This document shows positions 18,724 to 27,495 of a stretch of 64,000 nt of DNA, in pieces. Position 1 is the stretch's first letter. Every line of letters starts with the position of its first letter. Below the pieces are notes generated by a model, which was given only the letters and a program-made list of their open reading frames with translations, had not been told where the DNA came from and did not search any database. A program made the translations under genes and the position numbers. The stretch comes from Goodfellowiella coeruleoviolacea (GTDB lineage: Bacteria; Actinomycetota; Actinomycetes; Mycobacteriales; Pseudonocardiaceae). The stretch spans positions 124,001 to 188,000 of the forward strand of contig NZ_JAMTCK010000009.1 in NCBI RefSeq assembly GCF_024171785.1, given 5' to 3'.

Positions 18724-18980
18724 TGCCGCAGTTGGTGACCGTGCGGGTCACCCGGGTGAACCGTCGCCCCGTCCGGATCTGGGTACCGGTGCTGCCCGTG
18801 GTGCTCGTGCTCGCACCGGTCCTGGTCCTGGCCGTGCTGGCGGCGGCCGCGGCCTGCCGCGTGTACCGGATCAGCGTGGCGCGGGCGCTGGGCAGCGGTT
18901 GGCGCGTGATCTCCGCGTTGCCCGGCACCCAGCTCGACATCGGGCTGGGCCGCTCGGCCGTGCTCGTCACCATCCGATAG
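18723..18980 (+). CDS. Small membrane protein of DUF2089 operon
   Basis: An 85-aa protein with a basic N-terminus and one long hydrophobic helix (VPVLPVVLVLAPVLVLAVL) at ~24-44, then a soluble C-terminal tail. No family is recognised. It is translationally coupled to both neighbours, so it is likely the membrane partner of the flanking soluble proteins. Confidence 0.7.
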   Translation: MPQLVTVRVTRVNRRPVRIWVPVLPVVLVLAPVLVLAVLAAAAACRVYRISVARALGSGWRVISALPGTQLDIGLGRSAVLVTIR

Positions 18981-18991
18981 GAGAAATTTCC

Positions 18992-19414
18992 GTGAACGAA
19001 CAGCGCAGGGACGTTCTCGACCTGCTGGCCGAGGGCAAGATCACCGCGACGGAGGCGGATCAGCTCATCACCGCGCTCGAACGGGACCAGCCGCCGGTGG
19101 CGTCGAGTTCCGACACCCGGCCCAGGGGCAGAGCGAAGTACCTGCGGGTGATGGTGGACACCCTCGATGACGGCGAGTCGGGGCAGATCAACGTGCGGGT
19201 GCCGCTGCAGCTGCTGCGGGCCGGCGTGCGGCTGGCGGCTGTGCTCCCACCGCAGGTGCTGGAACGGGCCAACGCCGGACTGAGCAAGTCGGGCCTGCCG
19301 ATCGACCTGACCCAGCTCAAGCCCGACGAGCTTGAGGCGCTCGTGGAGCACCTCGACGAGCTGGTCGTGGACGTCGACCAGCCCGACGCCAAAGTGCGTG
19401 TCTTCTGCGAGTAG
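18992..19414 (+). CDS. SHOCT-like (YvlB/LiaX N-domain) protein
   Basis: A 140-aa protein starting at GTG 18992 after AGGAG. Residues 3-32 (RRDVLDLLAEGKITATEADQ) match the N-terminal helical domain of YvlB/LiaX-type envelope-stress proteins. The rest (VMVDTLDDGESGQINVRVPL) is a beta-rich region with a second helical segment. It ends the DUF2089 operon and is followed by a strong hairpin. A role in envelope stress sensing is inferred from the domain only. Confidence 0.75.
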   Translation: MNEQRRDVLDLLAEGKITATEADQLITALERDQPPVASSSDTRPRGRAKYLRVMVDTLDDGESGQINVRVPLQLLRAGVRLAAVLPPQVLERANAGLSKSGLPIDLTQLKPDELEALVEHLDELVVDVDQPDAKVRVFCE

Positions 19415-19439
19415 GAGCCGTCCATAGTGGACGGACCCC

Positions 19440-19465
19440 CGGGAGGGTGCGGGAACACCCTCCCG
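19440..19465 (+). terminator. Terminator of DUF2089 operon
   Basis: CGGGAGGGTG and CACCCTCCCG form a perfect 10-bp stem with a 6-base loop, 25 bases after the last stop. A smaller perfect hairpin (CCGTCCA-TAG-TGGACGG, 19418-19434) precedes it. The ~220 bases that follow up to 19684 hold no gene that I can see. Confidence 0.75.
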
Positions 19466-19684
19466 AGGCCGCGCCCGCTACAGCAGAGCACGGTAGAACT
19501 GCCGACCAAAGTCTAACCGCTCAGCACGCGCAGCCGGGGCCACTCGGACAGGTGGCTCTGCGGCCGAACACCACCCCCGGCCGCACCGGTCCAGCAACAC
19601 GCGCGTTCCAGTCTGTTCGAGCGCAGGTCCGCTCCGGAAATCCCAGATCCCCTCAGTTTCCGATCATCCAGAAAGGATTGTGGC

Positions 19685-20998
19685 ATGGCAGGCACGACAG
19701 GCGGGACCGCCGACGAACAGGAACGCGGTGGGCGTCCGACCGGGTCAACGGGCGGGCCGGGTGCGGGCTCCGCGAGCGGTGCCGACAACGGTGTCGAGGA
19801 AGGCTGGGGCAAGGTCGCCGACGCGTTCCGCGCGAACTTCGAGGGAAATCCCGGCGAGGTCGGCGCGGCGTGCAGCGTCTACGTGGGCGGCCGTCCCGTC
19901 GTCAACCTGTGGGACGGTCTCGCCGATCGCGAGGCGAACCGACCGTGGGGCAAGAACACCATCGTCCAGGTCGCGTCCACGACGAAGGGCGCTACCGCGA
20001 TCTGCGCCCACCTGCTCGCACAGCGCGGCGAACTGGATCTGGACGCGCCGGTGGTCGAGTACTGGCCGGAGTTCGGCGCCAACGGCAAGGACCGGATTCC
20101 GGTGCGCTGGCTGCTGTCACACCAGGTCGGTCTGCCGGTCGTCGACGGGCCGTTGACGTTCGAGCAGGCCTGCGCCTGGGACCCGGTCATCCGTGCGGTC
20201 GAGGCACAGCCGCCGTTGTGGCAGCCGGGCACGGCGCACGTCTACCACAGCATGACGTTCGGCTTCCTGGTCGGGGAAGTCGTGCGGCGGATCTCCGGCA
20301 AGTCACTCGGCACGTTCTTCGCCGACGAGGTCGCCGCCCCGCTCGGACTGAGCGCCTGGATCGGACTGCCTGAGGAACACGAGCACCGGGTGGCCGCGCT
20401 CCACTACGCCGCTCCGTTCAGCGTGGCGGAGTTGCTCGCGGGGATGATCAAGGTGACCGGGCTCGACGAGGACACGGTCACCGCGTGGGTCAACGCTGTG
20501 TGGGGTCCGGACTCGGTGCAGGCCCGCGCCGGCGAGCTGGGCGGCGCACTGGACAACGCGACCGGGTACTTCACCACGCGTGCCTGGCGGGCGGCGGAGT
20601 TCCCGGCCGCGAACATGGTCGCGGACGCGCGATCGCTGGCCCGGATGTACGCCGCCACGGTGAGCGACGTCGACGGGGGGCGGCTGCTGGATCCGGCGAC
20701 GGTCGAGAGGGCGACGGCCGTCCAGACCGACACGACGCCGATGTACGGGCTGCCACCGGGGTTGAACATCCCGGCTGACCGCTCCTTCTACATGTCACTC
20801 GGGTTCTGGCGGGCCTGCCCGCCGTACCCGATGGTCGGGCCGGGGTCGTTCGGCCACCCGGGCTCCGGCGGATCGGTCGCCTTCGCGGACCCCGATGCCG
20901 CTGTCGGTTTCGCCTACGTCACGAACCACTGGTCCTTCCGGCCGGACGACCCGCGGGCGATGAACCTGGCCGAAGCCGTCCGGTCCTGCCTCGGATGA
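19685..20998 (+). CDS. Serine hydrolase, beta-lactamase class C/esterase family (S12)
   Basis: A 437-aa protein with the SxxK nucleophile motif Ser98-Thr-Thr-Lys101, a Tyr187 (VYHS) second motif and a third motif HPGSGG replacing KTG, the usual pattern of LACTB/EstB-like esterases. There is no signal peptide; residues 1-40 are a Gly/Ser-rich disordered lead. It probably hydrolyses esters or D-amino-acid peptides in the cytoplasm. ATG 19685 follows AAAGGA. Confidence 0.88.
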   Translation: MAGTTGGTADEQERGGRPTGSTGGPGAGSASGADNGVEEGWGKVADAFRANFEGNPGEVGAACSVYVGGRPVVNLWDGLADREANRPWGKNTIVQVASTTKGATAICAHLLAQRGELDLDAPVVEYWPEFGANGKDRIPVRWLLSHQVGLPVVDGPLTFEQACAWDPVIRAVEAQPPLWQPGTAHVYHSMTFGFLVGEVVRRISGKSLGTFFADEVAAPLGLSAWIGLPEEHEHRVAALHYAAPFSVAELLAGMIKVTGLDEDTVTAWVNAVWGPDSVQARAGELGGALDNATGYFTTRAWRAAEFPAANMVADARSLARMYAATVSDVDGGRLLDPATVERATAVQTDTTPMYGLPPGLNIPADRSFYMSLGFWRACPPYPMVGPGSFGHPGSGGSVAFADPDAAVGFAYVTNHWSFRPDDPRAMNLAEAVRSCLG

Positions 20999-21179
20999 GG
21001 CTCGGCTGACGGGAGCCCCACCCCGCGGGAACTCCTGGAGACATCCGGGCGCTGGCCGCTCACCACGGTGTCCGGGGCACCGTGGTGAGGGTCGCCGCGA
21101 CCGGGACCGCGGCCTCCGCGCGCTCGACCAACAACAGGGGCCGCGTCCCCGGGTCATCGCTGGGCGGGCCGCGCGGTGT

Positions 21180-22109
21180 TCAGACCCCGGCCGCGCGCGC
21201 CTTCTCGTACACCTCGGCGGCGACGTCGACCAACTCCTGGGCGTCGCGCGGGCCCCGCTGCAGGTCGATGAGGATCTCGTCGAAGCCGATCGCGGCGTGC
21301 GGGACCAGGTCCTCGACGATCTGCTCGGCGTTGCCCTGGAAGAGGGCGCGGTCGGAGCCCCGGTACGGCTCGGGGGTGTACTCGGCGTTGGCCCGCAGCA
21401 CCGTCTGGATCGGCCTGGTGCGTCCGCGTTCGGCCGCCAGTTCCCGCAGCGCGCGCCACTGGGCGGCGGTCCGCTCGGCGCCCAGGGCCAGTGGCAGCCA
21501 GCCGTCGGCGTGGTCGATGACCCTGCGCTGGGCGGCTTTGTTGCTGGCGGCCAACAGGATCGGGATCGGCCGGGCGGGCTTGGGGCCGACCACGGCCGAG
21601 GAGATCCGGGTGATCTCACCGTCGTAGCTCACCGGGTCCGGCCCCCACACCGCCCGGCAGACCCCGATCACCTCGTCCAGCACCGTGCCGCGCGCCTCGA
21701 AGGGCCGGATGCCGGCCGCCGCGTACTCGTCGAGGGACCACCCCGTGCCGAAGCCCGCGACCACCCGGCCGCCGCTCGCCGCGTCCAGCGTGGCGAGGGT
21801 CCTGGCCAGCTGGAACGGCTGGTGCAGCGGCGCCACCAGCACCGACGTGCCCAGCCGGACCCGTTCGGTGGCCGAGGCGGCCAGGGCCAGCGTGATCAGC
21901 GGTTCGGCCACGGAACGGTAGCTGTCGGGCCAGTCCACCCCGGGCATGCCGAACAGGCCCTGGGTCGCGGGCTCGGGGAAGAGGGCCCGTTCGTAGGCCC
22001 ACACGCTCTCGTAGCCGATCTGCTCGACGGCGCGTGCCACGTCGGGCACGTCCCTGCCGACGTTGTAGTGGTGGTTCTGCGGGAGGCCGATTCCGAGTGG
22101 GGTGGTCAC
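21180..22109 (-). CDS. LLM-class F420-dependent oxidoreductase
   Basis: A 309-aa luciferase-like TIM barrel (GLPQNHHYNVGRDV, RVRLGTSVLVAPLHQP, GRVVAGFGTGW) of the actinobacterial F420-dependent family. GTG 22109 is preceded by GAGGAG. It follows an SDR gene by 93 bp on the same strand and is probably in the same MarR-controlled unit. The substrate is unknown. Confidence 0.9.
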   Translation of the reverse strand: MTTPLGIGLPQNHHYNVGRDVPDVARAVEQIGYESVWAYERALFPEPATQGLFGMPGVDWPDSYRSVAEPLITLALAASATERVRLGTSVLVAPLHQPFQLARTLATLDAASGGRVVAGFGTGWSLDEYAAAGIRPFEARGTVLDEVIGVCRAVWGPDPVSYDGEITRISSAVVGPKPARPIPILLAASNKAAQRRVIDHADGWLPLALGAERTAAQWRALRELAAERGRTRPIQTVLRANAEYTPEPYRGSDRALFQGNAEQIVEDLVPHAAIGFDEILIDLQRGPRDAQELVDVAAEVYEKARAAGV

Positions 22110-22202
22110 GTTCGTGAACTCCTCGGTTGGTGGGAACGTGGCGGGCGTTGTCTCAAGTGGACAGTCGTTCCGGTGTCGGGCCCGGCCTGGCGGGCCTGGG
22201 CG

Positions 22203-22931
22203 CTAGCGCTGCGTGGTCGGGCGGATGACGATCTCGTTGACGTCGACGTCGGACGGTTGGCTGATGGCGTAGGAGATGGCGGCCGCGATCGCGTCGGCGG
22301 AGATGGGCGTTTTCCGGAAGGCGCGGATGGCCTCCCGGGTGGCCGGATCGGTGGTCGCGTCGGCGATCTCGGACTCGACGATCCCGGGGGAGATCGTGGT
22401 GACGCGGATGCTCGGGTTGACTTCCAGGCGCAGGCCCTCGGTGATGGCCCAGGCGGCGTACTTGGTGGCGCAGTAGACCGCGCCGGTGGGCATCACCTCG
22501 TGGGCTCCCACCGAGGCGATGGTGACGAAGTGGCCGGCGCCGCGCCGCTGGAAGTGGGGCAACGCCGCGGCGATGCCGTGCAGCAGGCCGCGGATGTTGA
22601 CGTCGATCGTGTGGTTCCACTCGTCGGTCAACAACGCGTCCAGCCGCGACAGCGGGCCGACCCCGGCGTTGTTGACGAGCACGTCGATCCGGCCGTGCCG
22701 GGCCACGGCGGTGTCCACGAAGGTGGTGACGCTCTGCTGGTCGGTGACGTCGAGGTGGTGTGGGTCGGCGCTGCCGCCCGCGTCCCGGATCCGCTCGGCC
22801 AGCGCGGCGAGGCGGTCGGTGCGGCGGGCGCCGAGGACGACGTGGTGGCCCTGGCTGGCGAGCCGCAGCGCGGTGGCCTGGCCGATGCCGCTGCTCGCTC
22901 CGGTGATGAGCACGACTTTCGAGTCGGTCAT
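22203..22931 (-). CDS. Short-chain dehydrogenase/reductase
   Basis: A 242-aa classical SDR: TGASSGIG cofactor motif, NNAGVG, catalytic Ser in TIASVG and YCATK (Tyr-x3-Lys). Arg residues after beta-2 (GARRTDR) favour NADP(H). ATG 22931 is preferred over an in-frame TTG at 22940. It diverges from a MarR repressor with a strong palindrome between them. Confidence 0.92.
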   Translation of the reverse strand: MTDSKVVLITGASSGIGQATALRLASQGHHVVLGARRTDRLAALAERIRDAGGSADPHHLDVTDQQSVTTFVDTAVARHGRIDVLVNNAGVGPLSRLDALLTDEWNHTIDVNIRGLLHGIAAALPHFQRRGAGHFVTIASVGAHEVMPTGAVYCATKYAAWAITEGLRLEVNPSIRVTTISPGIVESEIADATTDPATREAIRAFRKTPISADAIAAAISYAISQPSDVDVNEIVIRPTTQR

Positions 22932-22969
22932 GACGGTCAAACCCCTTGTCGGTGTGAGCGCCGCTCATG

Positions 22970-23019
22970 TAGGTGACGTGTCACCTATATGACATGGACC
23001 ATACATGACATGTCACCTA
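22970..23019. promoter_or_regulatory. Double MarR operator between SDR and marR genes
   Basis: TAGGTGAC-GT-GTCACCTA (22970-22987) is a perfect 18-bp palindrome. A second GTCACCTA at 23012-23019 is part of TGACATGTCA (23006-23015). Both lie in the 106-bp divergent gap, consistent with one repressor shutting both promoters. Confidence 0.75.
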
Positions 23020-23037
23020 CTTTGCTAGACTGCTCGG

Positions 23038-23511
23038 GTGGCTGGAGTGAACGACGTCCCGTGGCTCAGTGATGACGAGCAGCGCATGTGGCGGCAGTGG
23101 ATGGGGCTCAACGCGGAGCTGCTGGCAACGCTCAACCGCGAGACACAGGCCGACGCCGGACTGTCCAATGCGGACTACCAGGTGCTCGTCGTGCTGACCG
23201 ACTCCGCCGAAGGACGCATTCGGGTGTCCGAGCTGGCCGCGGCGTTGCAGTGGGAGCGCAGCCGGGTGTCGCACCACGTCGCGCGGATGGAGAAGCGGGA
23301 CCTGGTGAGTCGGCGTGGGTGCCCGGACGACGGCCGGGGTGCCTTCGTGCGCATCACCGAGACGGGGCGGGCGGCCATCGAGCGTGCCGCGCCCGGCCAC
23401 GTGCGGACCGTGCGGCGCCTGGTCTTCGACGCGCTCAGCGCGGACGAGGTGGCCCAGCTCGGCGAGATCTTCCACCGGCTGCGATCCCGCGTCGGTCGGT
23501 CAACCGGTTGA
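23038..23511 (+). CDS. MarR-family regulator
   Basis: A 157-aa MarR protein with recognition helix segment WERSRVSHHVARMEKRDLV and wing RRGCPDDGRGAFVRIT. It starts at GTG 23038. It is divergent from the SDR/LLM oxidoreductase genes with a duplicated palindromic operator in the gap, so it probably represses both sides until an unknown ligand binds. Confidence 0.9.
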   Translation: MAGVNDVPWLSDDEQRMWRQWMGLNAELLATLNRETQADAGLSNADYQVLVVLTDSAEGRIRVSELAAALQWERSRVSHHVARMEKRDLVSRRGCPDDGRGAFVRITETGRAAIERAAPGHVRTVRRLVFDALSADEVAQLGEIFHRLRSRVGRSTG

Positions 23512-23607
23512 GCGCCCCCGGGCTGCTCGGCGCGAACCTGGGATTGGTAGGGCGGCGCGACCGCCTAGCGTCACCGGCGTCGGCTCCCTGACGTTGGAGG
23601 CAGTTCC

Positions 23608-24396
23608 GTGCGAAACCTCGTGCGCTCGTCCGTCCTGCTGGTGTTGCTCGCCGCGTTCGGCTTCTACCTCTGGTACGGGATCACCAACCAGAGCGGCGAG
23701 CCCGGCCTGGCCGCGTGGGTGGGACCGCAGCTGATCGCCCCGATCGGCGCGATCAGCCTGCTGCCCACGGCGTTCACCCTCACCAGGGTGTTCGCCGCCA
23801 TCGCCGACCGCGACGGCGCCGAGTTCCGCGACGGCCTGGTGGGCGTCGGCACGGTGGTCGCGGCCGCGCCGACCGGGGTGAGCGTCAACGACCAGCCCGA
23901 GGTGCGCGTCGACCTCACCGTGCGCACCGCCGACGGGCAGGTGTTCGACTCCCAGGCCAGGCTGGTCGTGCCGCTGACCGAGGTGGCGCTGCTGCGGCCG
24001 GGCGCGCTGCTGCCCGTGCGCTACCTGCCGGGGCGCACCGACCGGGTGGCGGTCGACCGCTCCGGCGACACCTCGGCCGCCCAGGAGGCGTTGAACCAGC
24101 AGGCCGTCCGCGACGGGCTGACCACGCCGGAGCGGCTGGAGATCGCGCGGCGCGGGGTGGCCGCGCAGGCGGTGGTGACCTCGCTGAGCGTTCCCGGGCA
24201 GATCCGGAACGGCAACGCCAGGGTGTGCGTCGGCCTGGTGGTGACCCGCCCGGACGGGTCGAGCTTCACCGCCGAGGTGGACCGGTTCCTGCCGCCCAGG
24301 GCCGTCGAGCACGTTCAGGTTGGTCGCGTGGTCACCGCCCACTACCTGCCCGAGAACGAGCGCGAGGTGGTGCTGGCGCTGCCGGCCAACGCCTAG
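23608..24396 (+). CDS. Membrane protein with two beta-rich DUF3592-like segments
   Basis: A 262-aa protein with TM helices at ~5-23 and ~40-58 and a soluble part containing two repeated modules (VGVGTVVAAAPTGVSVN; VVTSLSVPGQIRNGNARVCV), each ending in a LPVRYLPG or TAHYLPEN motif. These resemble DUF3592-type domains; the function is unknown. GTG start after TTGGAGG. It appears to be monocistronic. Confidence 0.75.
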   Translation: MRNLVRSSVLLVLLAAFGFYLWYGITNQSGEPGLAAWVGPQLIAPIGAISLLPTAFTLTRVFAAIADRDGAEFRDGLVGVGTVVAAAPTGVSVNDQPEVRVDLTVRTADGQVFDSQARLVVPLTEVALLRPGALLPVRYLPGRTDRVAVDRSGDTSAAQEALNQQAVRDGLTTPERLEIARRGVAAQAVVTSLSVPGQIRNGNARVCVGLVVTRPDGSSFTAEVDRFLPPRAVEHVQVGRVVTAHYLPENEREVVLALPANA

Positions 24397-24539
24397 CCGC
24401 GACCCGCGCACCGAACTCACCCGCGGGACAGCGTGGTGCCCCGGCCGCACCCGGGCGCCCCCGCGCCGGGCCGCGGGTGTGTTCCGCCGGGAGCGGAACC
24501 GCGGCGTCCAGGGGCAGGACGGGTGCGAGGATGACGGTC

Positions 24540-24887
24540 ATGGCGGACATCCTTCACTTCCACCAGAACCGCACCCCCGCGCCGGAGCGCGAGCCGGAGC
24601 CGCTGTGGCGTGAGCTGCTCGGCCGGAGCCTGCGCGCGACCAGGGAGCAGCAGGGTGGCCGCCTCGTCGACGTGGCGCGGCGGGCCGGCATCTCGCCGCA
24701 GTACCTGTCCGAGATGGAACGCGGTCGCAAGGAGCCGTCGAGCGAGATGATCGCCGCGGTCACCGGCGCGCTCGGCGTCAGCCTGGCCGACCTGCTGGTC
24801 GGCATCGCGGGCGAGGTCCGGCAGCGCCGAGGCGCGAGCCCCGCGCCCGGGCGTCGGCCCGCGGGACCCGTGCTGATGGCCGCCTGA
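24540..24887 (+). CDS. XRE regulator of ClgR/PopR type
   Basis: A 115-aa helix-turn-helix protein (LLGRSLRATREQQGGRLVDV, ISPQYLSEMERGRKEPSSEM) matching ClgR/PopR regulators of clp genes. It ends GPVLMAA: the terminal Ala-Ala is the degron by which ClpP1P2 removes ClgR and PopR in Streptomyces. Start ATG 24540 has GAGG 9 bases upstream; ATG 24531 would abut it. It converges with a two-gene clpP operon, its likely target. Confidence 0.82.
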   Translation: MADILHFHQNRTPAPEREPEPLWRELLGRSLRATREQQGGRLVDVARRAGISPQYLSEMERGRKEPSSEMIAAVTGALGVSLADLLVGIAGEVRQRRGASPAPGRRPAGPVLMAA

Positions 24888-24912
24888 GCGCTCGGTCCCT
24901 GAGCCCTCGGTC

Positions 24913-25503
24913 TCAGGCGCGGCGGTCGAGGACGTGGTCCGCGAGGCCGTAGCCGACCGCGCCCACCGCGTCGAACACGCGGTCCCGGTCGGTGTCGTGC
25001 CGCAGGTCCGCGACGGAACGGCCGGTGTGCGCCGAGAGGACCTCCTCCAGCTGGGTGCGCACCCGCACCACCTCGTCGGCCTGGAGGATGAGGTCCGGGA
25101 TGGCGCCGCGGCCGTGCGCCGCCGGCTGGTGCAGCACCACCCGGGCGTGCGGCAGCACGGCGCGCTGCCCGGCCTCGCCCGCGGCCAGCAGCACCGCGCC
25201 GGCCGCGACCGCCTGGCCGACGCACGTCGTCGCCACCGGCGCCTTGATGTAGCGCATGGTGTCGTACACCGCGAGCATCGCGGACGGGTCACCGCCCTCG
25301 CAGTTGATGTACAGGTTGATCTCCAGCTCCGGGTTGTCCGCCTCCAGGTGCAGCAGCTGGGCGATCAACGCGTTCGCCACGCCGGTGTCGATCGGGGTGC
25401 CGAGGTAGACGATCCGGGCCGACAGCAGGTGCGAGTAGACGTCCATGATCCGCTCGCCGGCCGGAGACCGCGTGATGACGTTGGGGATGGTGTAGGTGCT
25501 CAC
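24913..25503 (-). CDS. clpP: ClpP-family subunit lacking the catalytic serine
   Basis: A 196-aa ClpP fold. At the nucleophile site the sequence reads [14 protein letters not shown], with Ala100 where the canonical GQAASMGA has Ser. The His (LHQP, ~125) and Asp (RDRVF, ~174) of the triad are kept. The subunit is therefore probably proteolytically dead, like ClpR subunits of cyanobacteria, and likely forms a mixed ring with the upstream ClpP. It starts at GTG 25503, overlapping the upstream stop (GTGA), and has no propeptide. Confidence 0.85.
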   Translation of the reverse strand: MSTYTIPNVITRSPAGERIMDVYSHLLSARIVYLGTPIDTGVANALIAQLLHLEADNPELEINLYINCEGGDPSAMLAVYDTMRYIKAPVATTCVGQAVAAGAVLLAAGEAGQRAVLPHARVVLHQPAAHGRGAIPDLILQADEVVRVRTQLEEVLSAHTGRSVADLRHDTDRDRVFDAVGAVGYGLADHVLDRRA

Positions 25504-26126
25504 GCGTGGCTCCCCGCTGTCGGGCGCAGCCCCACCTCGTGCGTGCGCACGGGCACGACCTGGGCGAGATCGGTGACGATGTGGTCGATGAAGCCGTACT
25601 CGCGTGCCTGCTCGGCGGTGAACCAGCGGTCGTGCAGCGAGTCGGTGAAGATCCGCTCGACCGGCTGACCGGTGTCCGCCGCGATGATCCCGAGCACGGT
25701 GTCCCGGGTGTGCCGCAGGTCGTCCGCCTGCACCTCCACCTCCACCGCCGATCCGCTGATCCCCGCCGAACCCTGGTGCATCAGGACGCGGGCGTGCGGC
25801 AGGGCGAAGCGCTTGCCCGGTGTGCCCGCGGACAGCAGGAACTGGCCCGCGCTGCACGCCAGCCCCAGCGCGAGCGTGGCCACGTCACACGGCACGAGCC
25901 GCATCACGTCGCGGATGGCCAGCATCGCCGGGACCGAGCCACCCGGCGAGTGGATCCACAGCGCGACGTCCTTCCTGGGGTCCTCGCTGGCGAGGGACAG
26001 CAGCTGGGTGGCGAGCACCGTGCCGTTGTCGTCGTCGAGCACGCCGTCGAGGACCAGGACCCGCTGGCTGAAGAACCGTTCCCGGAGCCGGTGGTCGAAC
26101 AGCGGCGGCTTGTCGTTGTTCGTCAT
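25500..26126 (-). CDS. clpP: ClpP protease subunit (ClpP3/P4-like)
   Basis: A 208-aa ClpP with an intact triad: Ser92 ([11 protein letters not shown]), His117 (VLMHQ), Asp166 (HDRWFT). The first gene of a two-gene operon with the serine-less paralogue. Degradation of proteins would need a Clp ATPase encoded elsewhere. A 6-3-6 inverted repeat lies ~40 bases upstream and may bind the PopR-like regulator encoded beside the operon. Confidence 0.92.
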   Translation of the reverse strand: MTNNDKPPLFDHRLRERFFSQRVLVLDGVLDDDNGTVLATQLLSLASEDPRKDVALWIHSPGGSVPAMLAIRDVMRLVPCDVATLALGLACSAGQFLLSAGTPGKRFALPHARVLMHQGSAGISGSAVEVEVQADDLRHTRDTVLGIIAADTGQPVERIFTDSLHDRWFTAEQAREYGFIDHIVTDLAQVVPVRTHEVGLRPTAGSHA

Positions 26127-26167
26127 GCCCCGACCATGCCGCCATCCCGGTGCCGTTCGGCGGTTTC

Positions 26168-26182
26168 TCCGCTGTGAGCGGA
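26168..26182 (-). promoter_or_regulatory. Candidate PopR/ClgR operator upstream of clpP pair
   Basis: TCCGCT-GTG-AGCGGA is a perfect 6-3-6 inverted repeat 42 bases upstream of the first clpP start. The CCGC-spacer-GCGG layout resembles sites of ClgR-type regulators. Confidence 0.5.
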
Positions 26183-26516
26183 TCAGCCCTCAGCAGGCCG
26201 GGCACCGGACACTCCCGATGAGCTGGCCGAGGCGTGCATCGAACTGGCCATCGAGATCGTGCTGCCCGACCCCGCCGTCGCGCACCCCGTTCTGGACCGA
26301 CCCGGCGGCTTCGCCCACATCATCGCCGGCGGCGCGGGTACCACCCCGGAGAAGGTGGTGGCGGAGATCGTGCCGCAGAACATGGGCGCGCTGTCCGGCC
26401 GGTTCGGCGAGGCTGACGAGGTGGCCGCGCTGGCCCTGTTCCTCGCCTCCGACAGGGCGGCCAACGTCACGGGTGCCGACTACGTCATCGACGGCGGCAT
26501 CATCAGGACGGTCTGA
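26179..26516 (+). pseudogene. C-terminal remnant of an SDR
   Basis: An open frame ending at 26516 encodes the tail of a short-chain dehydrogenase (GRFGEADEVAALALFLASDR, then TGADYVIDGGII). The Rossmann N-terminus and the catalytic Tyr/Lys are missing, and no RBS precedes the only GTG (26259). It is a decayed gene truncated next to the clpP promoter. Confidence 0.7.
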
Positions 26517-26658
26517 GGCGGAGCACGCGGTGAGCTGATTCCCCGCCGCCTGCGCGACAGCCGGCGAGGCGTCGAACGTCGTGCGGAAAGACGCTCCCTC
26601 ATATACTTCGCGAACCCGCGTTGGGTGGGCCGCGCAGGCGGTGCACTGTGGAGGACGG

Positions 26659-27390
26659 ATGACCGAGGATCGTTCCGTGTTGACCCGCCCGGCCACGGCT
26701 CCGGACGTGTGCCTGCGGTACGGCACCCACGAGCCGCACGTGGCGGACGTGTGGTTCGCCGATCCCGCTGTGCCCAACCCCGCGCTGGCCGTCGTGGTCC
26801 ACGGTGGTTTCTGGCGGCCGGAATACGATCGCCGCGGCACCTGGCCGTTGGCCGACGCCATTCGCCGGCAGGGCTGGACCGTGGCGTCGGTGGAGTACCG
26901 GCGAACGCCGGGACAGCCCCAGGCCACCGTCGCGGATGTGCGCCTGGCCCTGCACGCCGTACCCGAGCTGGTGCCCGGCAGCGGGCGGGTGGTGGTCGTC
27001 GGGCACTCGGCGGGCGGTCACCTCGCCCTGCACGCGGCCGCCGTCGCGCCAGCGCCTGGCCTGGTCGCGACCGTGGCCCTCGCCCCCGTCGCCGACCTCG
27101 TCGCCGCGCACCGGCTGGCCCTGGACGTCGACGCGGTGGCGGCGTTCCTCGGCGGGGCCCCCGAACCACACGGTGATCTCGACCCGGTCCGGCTGCCGAC
27201 GCCGTCTCGTCCCGTCGTGCTGGTGCACGGGACCGAGGACGCGATCGTGCCGATCGAACTCGCCCACTCCTACGCGGCGGCCCACCCCGCGACCCGGCTG
27301 GTGTCCGTACCGGGAGCGGGCCACTTCGCGTTGATCGACCCGCTCAGCACGGCGTGGCCCACCGTGCGTGGCGTGCTGGCCGACCTGTAG
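26659..27390 (+). CDS. Alpha/beta hydrolase (BD-FAE/kynurenine formamidase-like)
   Basis: A 243-aa esterase with oxyanion-hole HGGFW, nucleophile GHSAGGH, acid within GTEDAIVP and the terminal base in GAGHFALID. Start ATG 26659 has GGAGG just upstream; a longer frame from 26581 lacks an RBS. The fold and short length resemble kynurenine formamidase-type hydrolases, but no tryptophan-degradation neighbours are present. Confidence 0.88.
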   Translation: MTEDRSVLTRPATAPDVCLRYGTHEPHVADVWFADPAVPNPALAVVVHGGFWRPEYDRRGTWPLADAIRRQGWTVASVEYRRTPGQPQATVADVRLALHAVPELVPGSGRVVVVGHSAGGHLALHAAAVAPAPGLVATVALAPVADLVAAHRLALDVDAVAAFLGGAPEPHGDLDPVRLPTPSRPVVLVHGTEDAIVPIELAHSYAAAHPATRLVSVPGAGHFALIDPLSTAWPTVRGVLADL

Positions 27391-27495
27391 CCGTCGGTGC
27401 CCGTCCGGGGCGCACCGGCTCGGTGCCGGGGATGTCGGTCGCTGGCAGTACGGTCCGCCCCGTCAGGTCAGCAGAGCCAGGACGAGGAGTGGGGC

